A DNA stretch of 29,992 bases from a virus. The notes under the pieces were generated by a model. The model worked only from the letters and a program-made list of their open reading frames with translations, was not told the origin of the DNA and did no database searches. Shown one piece after another: positions 24,250 through 29,512 of the stretch (positions are counted from its first letter, which is position 1; each line of letters opens with the position of its first letter). The stretch is from the IMG/VR virus record IMGVR_UViG_3300006875_000096, positions 1-29,992 of that record; one strand, given 5' to 3'. Made by a program: the position numbers and the translations under genes.

Positions 24250-25160
24250 CATTTCAGGTCTGCTACCTTGCAGCCGCAATCGATCAAGACCTCACCGCTG
24301 GGAAGCAGGCGAGGCAAGCACGACCCTTACCCCACTCACAAAGCATGGGAAGTGGGATGGGTACAAGTGGCCGGTAACGGGGACCGCCCTCCCATGCACA
24401 AACGCCTGCAAGCGAACCTAGTACCGAGACAAAGAACGGAGACTTGCAGATACGTCGAGGGGGATGAGAAACAAAACGGTGTCGGCTAAAACTCTTGGTC
24501 ACGGCCACCGGTCACTAACTGTGACAAAGCGTGGGGGGGACTAAACAGCTGTGCCTGCAACTGGCCTGGTGGCTCCCGCCCTCGCTGCCGCTCGGTTGGG
24601 CTGACGCGCCGCTGACGCGGCTTGTCGGCAGAGAGGTGAGGTTGGATCGACCCACAAGCCAGACGCTGCGAGTGCCGGATTGTTGCACAGCCAAGTTGTA
24701 AACCCGACCCAGCCGTGTGACATTCCACGATGCGGAATAGCAACACATATCGGGAAGGAGTAATACCCCCTACCCGCCCGCGCGTGGCTCGGCAGACCCC
24801 CAGTCGAGAGGGTGCCGGCTCGCTCGTTTCTGCCCGCCCATAACAGCTCTTATGTAAAATGGCACGGTCGCTGACAAAACATTGCCCGAAATACCCCCCT
24901 CCCGCACCCCATACGGCCAAAAAACACCCCCCACCCTGGGCAAGTTCGACCCGCCCACCCGCTTGGCCGTCGGTCCCGCCTACGTTCTCACCGTCTCACC
25001 GACGTTCTCGCCCGCTATCCGGATCTTCGCACCGCTCGACCGAGCCACCAAGCCCCACCCCTAACCCAACCCGACCAACCCGCCAACCCTCTCAGCCCGC
25101 TGACACGCCCACACACGACCGAGCCAGAACCGCCGACCCACCTACCCCCACACAACAAGA
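24250..25160. other. Gene-free region of about 0.9 kb with multiple inverted repeats
   Basis: I find no frame here with convincing protein-like sequence or a matched ribosome site. The first part (24250-24760) holds several perfect 7-8 bp inverted repeats, some nested (24305-24409 and 24548-24691), a GCCGC-TGAC-GCGGC hairpin at 24608-24621 and the dyad GTCAC-TAACT-GTGAC at 24511-24525. The second part (24880-25140) is very C-rich on the plus strand, with repeated ACGTTCTC elements near 24983-25010. A minus-strand TTGTCA-17-CATAAG promoter-like pair lies at about 24850-24880. It could be a structured RNA, a control region or an origin; none is shown. Confidence 0.5.
24305..24409 (+). repeat. 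Nested inverted repeats forming a possible branched RNA structure
   Basis: GCAGGCG (24305-24311) pairs with CGCCTGC (24403-24409). Inside it GCATGGGA (24343-24350) pairs with TCCCATGC (24390-24397), and inside that GG-C-CGGT (24369-24375) pairs with ACCGCC (24383-24388) around a 7-nt loop. CTGCAAG (24406-24412) could instead pair with CTTGCAG at 24443-24449, an alternative fold. In a region this size several 7-bp matches are expected by chance, so the support is only moderate. Confidence 0.35.
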
Positions 25161-25188
25161 AACCCCCCCGCCCGAAGGCGAGAGGGTT
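25161..25188 (-). terminator. Rho-independent terminator of the accessory operon
   Basis: On the minus strand the arms 25177-25188 and 25161-25172 form a 12-bp stem (three G-T pairs) on a TTCG loop, followed by TCTTGTTG. It lies 27 nt after the stop of the 73-aa gene, the last gene of the operon that begins at 27624. Confidence 0.8.
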
Positions 25189-25190
25189 CC

Positions 25191-25213
25191 CCGTAGTTGT
25201 ATGACGTTACAGA
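25191..25213. repeat. Copy 1 of an imperfect direct repeat
   Basis: Starts CCGTAGTTG, then TATGAC and ends TTACAGA. It matches the element at 25449-25476 apart from a 5-nt gap and two substitutions. It lies between the stop of the 73-aa gene and the terminator. Confidence 0.45.
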
Positions 25214-25214
25214 A

Positions 25215-25436
25215 CTAGCACACTTGCCATGTCCACCCGTAGGTAACGAACTCACCCCCGCCGATGTCGTGGACCTGATCGGACACGTCTCCGAACTCTG
25301 CCCGCTCGCACTCTGCCACCAACGTGGCAACTTGCTCCGCCGTGAATACTGGCTGAACGAATCCGTTCCACGTCTCGCCCATGTTCAGCAAGTGCGAACA
25401 CTCAACCGTTAGCACGTCATCGATACAAACCTTCAT
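25215..25436 (-). CDS. Hypothetical protein (73 aa)
   Basis: ATG at 25436 is preceded by AAGGGGCAATAA, the same AAGGGG ribosome site used by several other genes of this region. The 73-aa product starts MKVCIDDVLTVECSHLL and has a helical middle FTAEQVATLVAECERAEF and a beta-like end GGGEFVTYGWTWQVC. It is acidic, with four Cys residues. No family is recognised. It has its own likely promoter, and the terminator follows, so it can be expressed as a single-gene unit. Confidence 0.65.
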   Translation of the reverse strand: MKVCIDDVLTVECSHLLNMGETWNGFVQPVFTAEQVATLVAECERAEFGDVSDQVHDIGGGEFVTYGWTWQVC

Positions 25437-25448
25437 TTATTGCCCCTT

Positions 25449-25476
25449 CCGTAGTTGGTATGTATGACAATACAGA
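25449..25476. repeat. Copy 2 of the imperfect direct repeat, in the promoter of the 73-aa gene
   Basis: Starts CCGTAGTTG and contains GTATGTATGACAATACAG. It overlaps the likely -10 box (25467-25472). Having a copy on each side of one small gene suggests a duplicated operator or promoter. Confidence 0.45.
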
Positions 25477-25496
25477 CGACCGCTACCACTAGTCAA
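25467..25496 (-). promoter_or_regulatory. Likely promoter of the 73-aa gene
   Basis: On the minus strand: -35 TTGACT (25491-25496), 18-bp spacer, -10 TATTGT (25467-25472), then the AAGGGG site and ATG at 25436. The -35 box overlaps the stop of the upstream 64-aa gene. Confidence 0.5.
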
Positions 25497-25683
25497 GTCT
25501 CACCCGATCAGACGACACCCACGCCCGACCCCGACCCTGGGCAGGCTCCACCAAGTAGTCAACCCGACCGAACACCCGCCGAGCGTCATGCACAACCACC
25601 CGCACCGAGAGAGGGACTCTGTCCGCCGTGAGATCGAGCAAACCACCCCGACCGATCACCGCTCCAAGTTCCGCCACCGTCAC
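25489..25683 (-). CDS. Hypothetical protein (64 aa)
   Basis: GTG at 25683 overlaps the TGA of the 155-aa gene (GTGA). The product has a short helix (MTVAELGAVIGRGG) followed by alternating beta-type strands with LSVRVVVHDARRVFGRVDYLV and a VSSDRVRLD end, the look of a small beta-barrel. No family is recognised. Codon use fits its neighbours. Confidence 0.6.
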   Translation of the reverse strand: MTVAELGAVIGRGGLLDLTADRVPLSVRVVVHDARRVFGRVDYLVEPAQGRGRAWVSSDRVRLD

Positions 25684-26147
25684 GACCTAACCCCCGCGTC
25701 AAAGCTCACAACGCTCGCCGGCACACCTTGTGCAGCATCGAAGAACCCCGAGAACGTGACCGAATACTTGCCCACCTTCCGAGGCAACACGTCAACACGC
25801 CCGCCCCATGTATGCCAGTCAGCCAGGGCCAACCGCACGACATCGCCGACCGTCTCGACCCCGTCGCCGTTTATCGCCTCCCGAGCCTGACCGTGAGCCA
25901 GAACGAACACAGGCCCGTTACCGTGCCATTCGTACGCATACGCCGACCCCGTCGGCGAGATCGTCACCGACAACCCCGCCAGAACGACATCGGCCCGAGT
26001 TAGTGCGTCGAGTTGCTCCGCACCCGCCAAAGAATACGCCCCGACCGTGTCGCCCGCCTCCGGAACGTGAACCGACAACGATCCACACAACCGACACGCA
26101 CCGACAGACTCGGAAACCTTTCCACACCTGAAACATTCCACCAACAT
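25680..26147 (-). CDS. Zinc-ribbon-containing hypothetical protein (155 aa)
   Basis: ATG at 26147 has AAGGGG 9 nt upstream, inside the end of the previous gene, with only 3 nt between genes. The N-terminus carries CFRCGKVSESVGACRLCG (residues 5-22), two CxxC pairs that form a classic four-cysteine zinc ribbon. The remaining 130 residues look like a compact alpha/beta domain with YAYEWHGNGPVFVLAHG and a final VGKYSVTFSGFFD. I do not recognise this domain. It could be a nucleic-acid or protein-binding factor. Confidence 0.65.
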   Translation of the reverse strand: MLVECFRCGKVSESVGACRLCGSLSVHVPEAGDTVGAYSLAGAEQLDALTRADVVLAGLSVTISPTGSAYAYEWHGNGPVFVLAHGQAREAINGDGVETVGDVVRLALADWHTWGGRVDVLPRKVGKYSVTFSGFFDAAQGVPASVVSFDAGVRS

Positions 26148-26150
26148 GGC

Positions 26151-26468
26151 CTAACCCCTTTTCTCTTGTGAAACCGACGGCCACACGACCGCCAGAAATG
26201 ACAAACCCAGACCGACGAACACGCCGACCCAACTACCCCGCCCAGCGTTAGCCGAGTCAAACGCCCGCCCCGCCGTAACGATCCCGCCGAACCACAACGC
26301 CCACCGCATGGGCAACACAACCCACGACGGCACACGTTGAACCTTCCGCACCCGTGGCGGATTCTTCCACCCATTCGCCACCGCAAAACACGACGGACAA
26401 ACCCGCTCCGCCATGAAATAGCACCAGTCCGAAGAATGACACCGATCCCCGCACCTTTCGCACCTCAT
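26151..26468 (-). CDS. Cys-rich small membrane protein (105 aa)
   Basis: ATG at 26468 overlaps the TGA of the GP88 gene (ATGA). A longer frame exists upstream, but this start is preferred because of the coupling. Residues 2-35 include CERCGDRCHSSDWC and CPSCF, enough Cys and His for one or two metal sites. Two hydrophobic spans follow: WVVLPMRWALWFGGIVTAG and WVGVFVGLGLSFLAVVW. It therefore looks like a zinc-finger domain facing one side of the membrane, joined to a two-helix anchor. The function is unknown; such layouts occur in small phage membrane proteins. Confidence 0.65.
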   Translation of the reverse strand: MRCERCGDRCHSSDWCYFMAERVCPSCFAVANGWKNPPRVRKVQRVPSWVVLPMRWALWFGGIVTAGRAFDSANAGRGSWVGVFVGLGLSFLAVVWPSVSQEKRG

Positions 26469-27448
26469 GCCGACACCCCCCGACGCACTTGGAGCCGTTG
26501 CCACGTCGCCGACGTACCCGCCCCGCCATGCCGTAAAAAAGCGATGTCACGCACCCGTGACCCTGGGAGACACGCCGAACACGACGCACACGCCCCCACC
26601 GTAGGCCCGTGATCGAGCGAGGCCCGCCGACCATCAGCCCCGACGACGTACGACGGCCCTAGATCGTCGTCAGCCCACACGCCCGACGCAGGACAAACCA
26701 ACCCCGTCACCTTCTCACCCCGCACCGAATCCACAACGGCCCGAAGTAGTGCCAATTCGGCCCGATCCTTAGCCAAATACGCCACCGGCAAACCGTAACG
26801 CTCCGCCGAAACCGAATGCGTGCCGACGTTGTCAGCATCGACCGACACGAACCACCGAGCATTAGCGGGCAACGATGACCGCCCGAAAAGGTTCGTTAGG
26901 TATCTCACCGAGCGTGTATAGCCCCAAAACGAAACCGACGGCCTCGCCCGCTGAACGTCCCGCACCGCCGACGCAAACCACGGAGCGAAAAGATCACCCG
27001 ACGACAACCACCGAAACGACGGAGACACGACACCCGAGGCCACTTGTAACGCCGTCGAACGATCTACCAACGCCGTCAGCGCATCCACGACCGCCCCCTG
27101 CCCGTATTCCTTCAACCGTTCAAGCGTTGCCAGATTCCGAGAAACCATCTCGGCGAATTGCCCAAACGGCCCGCCCTCCATCCGTGCCGCATAACACGAC
27201 AGACACGCATTAGGCGAGAATTGCGGACAGGTTCCGCCGATCTCGACAGGCCCCGAAGGAAGGCCGAAAGCGTTCGGGATGATCGAGACAGGCCGACGAC
27301 CTTCGCCCCAAAACCCCGACGGCCCCGTTTTTGCGTCCGCATGAAGTTGTAACGGCCCCGCAGGAGTCTCAACCCGCACCCTAATAGGCCGATCCGATAG
27401 GGCCACCGTCGCAACGTGTGCCGACCTTTTCGCCGTCGCCGTACTCAT
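26465..27448 (-). CDS. GP88-family (mycobacteriophage gene 88-like) Cys-rich protein
   Basis: ATG at 27448 overlaps the TGA of the 59-aa gene, giving 327 aa; the frame stays open further upstream, but that part is non-protein-like. An N-terminal CPQFSPNACLSCYAAR motif (CxxxxxxxCxxCY), a central RWLSSGDLF, then FWGYTRS, and a C-terminal CPASG and CASCSACLPG cluster match the gene product 88 family known from actinophages and other phages. The biochemical role of that family is not established. The grouped cysteines could hold a metal or iron-sulfur cluster, which is my inference. The gene is the second of an early-type accessory operon. Confidence 0.82.
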   Translation of the reverse strand: MSTATAKRSAHVATVALSDRPIRVRVETPAGPLQLHADAKTGPSGFWGEGRRPVSIIPNAFGLPSGPVEIGGTCPQFSPNACLSCYAARMEGGPFGQFAEMVSRNLATLERLKEYGQGAVVDALTALVDRSTALQVASGVVSPSFRWLSSGDLFAPWFASAVRDVQRARPSVSFWGYTRSVRYLTNLFGRSSLPANARWFVSVDADNVGTHSVSAERYGLPVAYLAKDRAELALLRAVVDSVRGEKVTGLVCPASGVWADDDLGPSYVVGADGRRASLDHGPTVGACASCSACLPGSRVRDIAFLRHGGAGTSATWQRLQVRRGVSA

Positions 27449-27624
27449 GCCACGCCCCCAAGATCCCGACCCGATGCCCGCACAATGTCGGCGATGTCGG
27501 CGAGCGTGTCCGCCTCCGCCGTGCCGTCGTTGCCAATTCTGGCCCGAAGAAGTTCGGCCACCTGGTCGAGCGTGAACGTGTCCGCCTCCGGAGACGGCAC
27601 TACTACCCATTTACCTTTTCTCAT
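27445..27624 (-). CDS. Small hypothetical protein (59 aa)
   Basis: ATG at 27624 with AAGGGG 6-8 nt upstream; the stop overlaps the GP88 start. The product reads MRKGKWVVVPSPEADTFTL then DQVAELLRARIGNDGTAEAD and ends in an Asp/Ala-rich helix. It is acidic, with one basic N-terminal patch. It is the first gene after a good promoter and is short enough to be missed by length cut-offs. No family is recognised. Confidence 0.7.
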   Translation of the reverse strand: MRKGKWVVVPSPEADTFTLDQVAELLRARIGNDGTAEADTLADIADIVRASGRDLGGVA

Positions 27625-27664
27625 GCTTGCCCCTTCTGGCCGACCCGATGCCGACCACCTGGAG

Positions 27665-27693
27665 ATTATGCCTCAGGCGTATGACACTTACAA
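27665..27693 (-). promoter_or_regulatory. Sigma-70-type promoter of the accessory operon
   Basis: On the minus strand: -35 TTGTAA (27688-27693), exactly 17 bp, -10 CATAAT (27665-27670), 35-40 nt ahead of the AAGGGG site of the 59-aa gene. The GTATGAC, GTAATGAC and GTTATGAAC sequences at 27679-27710 overlap and follow it and might be operators. Confidence 0.7.
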
Positions 27694-27780
27694 GTAATGA
27701 CGTTATGAACACAACTAACCCCGTGGCTTACCTACGTTGCCACCTTCGCCGATCCGTAAAGCTTGCCCGATAATGCCCGC

Positions 27781-27987
27781 ATGACCCGCCCCGCCGAAAT
27801 CGATCAGACCCGAGCCACGCTCGCCGAGCGTCTCGCCGTCACCCTCGGCGGACCGATGACACCCCCACGCCACCCCCAAACTACCCCGCTAGTTAGTTGC
27901 GCGACACAAACAACCACGACCACCACCCCCCACCTGGGGACGACCGGTGCGGCCACCCTCGAGGTGGCGGGGGATTTTCACCACTAA
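27781..27987 (+). CDS. Possible leaderless small gene (68 aa)
   Basis: ATG at 27781 lies 7 nt after a GATAAT -10-like box (27768-27773), the arrangement of leaderless mRNAs that are common in Actinobacteria. The frame has high GC at third positions. The first 25 residues (MTRPAEIDQTRATLAERLAV) look like a helix, but the rest is Thr/Pro-rich low complexity. A 22-codon leader frame (27705-27773) ends in the -10 box. The convergent hairpin at 28067-28124 could end its transcript. It may equally be non-coding. Confidence 0.35.
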   Translation: MTRPAEIDQTRATLAERLAVTLGGPMTPPRHPQTTPLVSCATQTTTTTTPHLGTTGAATLEVAGDFHH

Positions 27988-28026
27988 GGGCGAGCCGCCC
28001 GATTCGGTTCACCTCTAAGGGCGAGC
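27976..28026. repeat. Two 20-bp direct repeats, 31 bp apart
   Basis: Copies at 27976-27995 and 28007-28026 share TTCACC(A/T)CTAAGGGCGAG and differ at one base. The first copy overlaps the end of the possible plus-strand gene. They could bind a regulator or a replication protein. Confidence 0.6.
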
Positions 28027-28033
28027 CATAGAA

Positions 28034-28060
28034 ATGAGACACACAATGCGTGGTAGTCTC
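28034..28060. repeat. Inverted repeat TGAGAC-N15-GTCTCA
   Basis: A 6-bp perfect dyad just after the direct repeats, overlapping a TAGTCT that resembles a -10 box. It could be an operator; nothing more can be said. Confidence 0.35.
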
Positions 28061-28066
28061 ACCCGC

Positions 28067-28124
28067 TGAAGCCCCGCGCCGTCAGGTATCCCCTTCCCTG
28101 TTCAGGCTGCGGGGCTTCGCCTTT
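28067..28124 (+). terminator. Long hairpin with T-run, probable terminator between converging units
   Basis: GAAGCCCCGC (28067-28076) pairs perfectly with GCGGGGCTTC (28108-28117) around a 31-nt loop and is followed by CGCCTTTT on the plus strand. It spans the stop codon of the HNH gene (28102), which converges on it from the minus strand; there is no T-run on that strand, so termination is better supported for plus-strand transcripts. Confidence 0.55.
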
Positions 28125-28620
28125 TCCTGCGAAACTGCACCAGCAAGGCATCACGCTTGGAGAAGTTGCAGGCTCGGCAACATGACTCGAGATTCCCCAC
28201 CGAATGACGGCCACCCTTAGCTATCGGGACACGGTGGTCGATGGTGTCAGCGGGCAGACCGCAGATGTAGCAGGGTCGCCGGCGCAGCTTGCGAATGTCG
28301 GCCTCGGTCACCAGAAACACCCCGTTTTCTTTCAGCCTGCGGTCACGTTTCATGCGTCCTGCATGAACCCGATCACGGTGTCGTTTGCGATACGCCGCCA
28401 TGTCAGCACGGATCTTGTCCCGATTCTCGGCCCGATACACCCGCTTGTATTCCTGACGCTCTTCACGATGCGTCTCGGCGTAGCGTCTAGCTTGCTCCCT
28501 CGAACGCTCCAAGTTCTGGGTCCGGTAAAGCCTCAAGTAGTGACGATTGCAGAGTCCCTTGCCCTTGGCGGGCAGGCTGCACTCGGATTCGCTGCAATTC
28601 CCTCGCCGCTTGCGCGTCAC
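28102..28620 (-). CDS. HNH endonuclease
   Basis: A 172-aa protein. Residues 9-31 carry CSESECSLPAKGKGLCNRHY, a Cys/His cluster common at the N-terminus of phage HNH proteins. Residues 35-100 are a long Arg/Lys/Glu helix, likely DNA binding. The nuclease core follows: CYICG (117-121), TIDHRVPIAKGG with the catalytic D128-H129, N143 in GNLESCC, and CNFSKRD with the second Cys pair. All core residues of the zinc-bound HNH fold are present. The first 44 codons overlap the 3' end of whiB by 134 nt in another frame, the sort of arrangement left by insertion of a homing-type endonuclease. It could also serve in packaging, but it is far from the terminase. Confidence 0.85.
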   Translation of the reverse strand: MTRKRRGNCSESECSLPAKGKGLCNRHYLRLYRTQNLERSREQARRYAETHREERQEYKRVYRAENRDKIRADMAAYRKRHRDRVHAGRMKRDRRLKENGVFLVTEADIRKLRRRPCYICGLPADTIDHRVPIAKGGRHSVGNLESCCRACNFSKRDALLVQFRRKRRSPAA

Positions 28621-28867
28621 GATCAGATTGTAGACCGCGCCGTTCCCTCGGTGTCAGGCCACCCCACATCCCGAACCTGCGGGGCTGCTCAAGTTCGTTC
28701 CGCATCGCCTGCTCGAGGCATTCTTTCTGCACCTCGCAGGTTTCGCACAAGGCTCGGGCCTCCCGAAACGCCACCCTGTCGCTGATCCCCACCAGGTCTG
28801 GGAAGAACACGGTGCCGGCAACCCCGACACAGTTCCCCCGACGCATCCATCTAGGTCTTTCGATCAT
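28487..28867 (-). CDS. WhiB-family iron-sulfur transcriptional regulator
   Basis: ATG at 28867 overlaps the TGA of the methyltransferase gene. The four cluster cysteines are C13, C41, C44 and C50 (C-x27-C-x2-C-x5-C), followed by the family's turn motif GMWGG (66-70) and LTPRERRGL. These bind a [4Fe-4S] cluster and the host sigma factor region 4 in characterised WhiB proteins. WhiB proteins usually end soon after the basic RRGL segment; here about 45 more residues continue into the HNH overlap and look unconserved. Phage WhiB proteins can reshape host transcription or block superinfection. This gene is the main evidence for an actinobacterial host. Confidence 0.9.
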   Translation of the reverse strand: MIERPRWMRRGNCVGVAGTVFFPDLVGISDRVAFREARALCETCEVQKECLEQAMRNELEQPRRFGMWGGLTPRERRGLQSDRDAQAARELQRIRVQPARQGQGTLQSSLLEALPDPELGAFEGAS

Positions 28868-29370
28868 TCCTCGGATCCCCTTTGACTAATCACTTCCGCT
28901 AAACCATTCGTGCCAGGAAACAGATCATCAATCACATCGCCTTCTTCCCAGCCGATCATGTCCAATACCCAGTTGTAGAACGCAGCCGGCTTCGCACCAG
29001 GCAGACCCTTTCGCATGGCGATAGGACAAGCCATCCAATCTCGAGTCATTGGCCTGCGATGCCTCATGTCCCGACCCCCCCCCAGAACCACAGGTTCCCA
29101 TGCGTACTGCACAGAAACATTGACGCGGATCTGATGAAACGTCTTAGTCCATGCACAAACCCGCACCGAATCAGGTAGAGCGGGCAGCACCCACCGCAGG
29201 TCTTTCGGGTTGCATGACAAGGCCCAACCATCTGGGTATTCATCGACAAGCCGTGCCAACAAATCCAAATGCGCTTGGACATTGTCGTATTCGTCCGCGT
29301 TCTCATGAAACGGTGCGTATCGTCGCTTGCCGTTGCCGAGATAGGGCGGGTCAGCGTATGCGAACTTCAT
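28864..29370 (-). CDS. DNA methyltransferase, adenine-N6 or cytosine-N4 type
   Basis: A 168-aa protein from ATG 29370, with AAGGGG upstream and a 20-nt overlap with the 53-aa gene. Catalytic motif IV is ADPPY (residues 6-10) at the very N-terminus, while the S-adenosylmethionine-binding motif I (DLFPGTNG, 149-156) is near the C-terminus, preceded by KPAAFYNWVLDMIG. This permuted order is typical of the beta class. There is no separate target-recognition domain of size, so it is a compact orphan enzyme without a partner nuclease. It probably protects phage DNA from restriction. A run of nine G on the coding strand (29075-29083) encodes GGG at residues 97-99 and could slip. Confidence 0.85.
   Translation of the reverse strand: MKFAYADPPYLGNGKRRYAPFHENADEYDNVQAHLDLLARLVDEYPDGWALSCNPKDLRWVLPALPDSVRVCAWTKTFHQIRVNVSVQYAWEPVVLGGGRDMRHRRPMTRDWMACPIAMRKGLPGAKPAAFYNWVLDMIGWEEGDVIDDLFPGTNGLAEVISQRGSEE
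29075..29083. repeat. Homopolymer of nine C inside the methyltransferase gene
   Basis: Nine consecutive C on the plus strand (G on the coding strand). Tracts of this length are prone to slippage, which would shift the frame after residue 99. A second nine-C run ends the window (29984-29992) inside the cytosine methyltransferase frame. Confidence 0.9.
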
Positions 29371-29512
29371 CTTTTCCCCTTGCTTTCTTCCGCTGTTTCG
29401 TGTTCATCTGGTCATAACGCCGCGCGTTATGGCAGTCGCAGGCACAGAACGCCGTGTCCTCGACGGACCAGACGGTCAACGCCCGCGTGACTGTCCCGCA
29501 ATGCTCACACAT
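29351..29512 (-). CDS. Small Cys-rich protein (53 aa)
   Basis: ATG at 29512 overlaps the end of the cytosine methyltransferase by 8 nt, and the frame runs 20 nt into the next gene. The product begins MCEHCGTVTRALTVWS and has FCACDCHNARRYDQM in the middle, giving a CxxC plus CxCxCH pattern fit for a zinc-binding fold, then a basic tail (KQRKKARGKDE). Its short length, the coupled junctions and the Cys spacing support it. The role is unknown. Confidence 0.65.
   Translation of the reverse strand: MCEHCGTVTRALTVWSVEDTAFCACDCHNARRYDQMNTKQRKKARGKDEVRIR

Noticed and set aside
24268-24489. Plus-strand 73-aa frame after the transglycosylase
   Set aside because: It starts at TTG with no ribosome site, its sequence is not protein-like, and it overlaps the strongest inverted repeats.
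24250-24500. Group I intron (AGATACGTC resembles the J8/7-P7 motif)
   Set aside because: There is not enough sequence between the two P7 candidates for P3 and P8, and there is no split gene around it.
24486-24920. Minus-strand 144-aa frame
   Set aside because: Composition is Arg/Gly/Gln-rich and pattern-free, no credible ribosome site, no coupling to neighbours.
24940-24962. tRNA T-arm-like AGTTCGACC
   Set aside because: The flanking bases do not form a 5-bp T stem and no anticodon or acceptor arms fit. I found no tRNA in the window.
24859-25218. Plus-strand Pro/Thr/Ser-rich frame
   Set aside because: It reflects C-rich DNA and runs through the terminator of the opposite operon; no conserved motif.
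26468-27610. Longer N-terminal extension of the GP88-like protein (up to 27610)
   Set aside because: The extra 54 residues are Gly/Arg/His-rich and overlap a well-supported 59-aa gene in another frame; ATG 27448 is coupled by ATGA.
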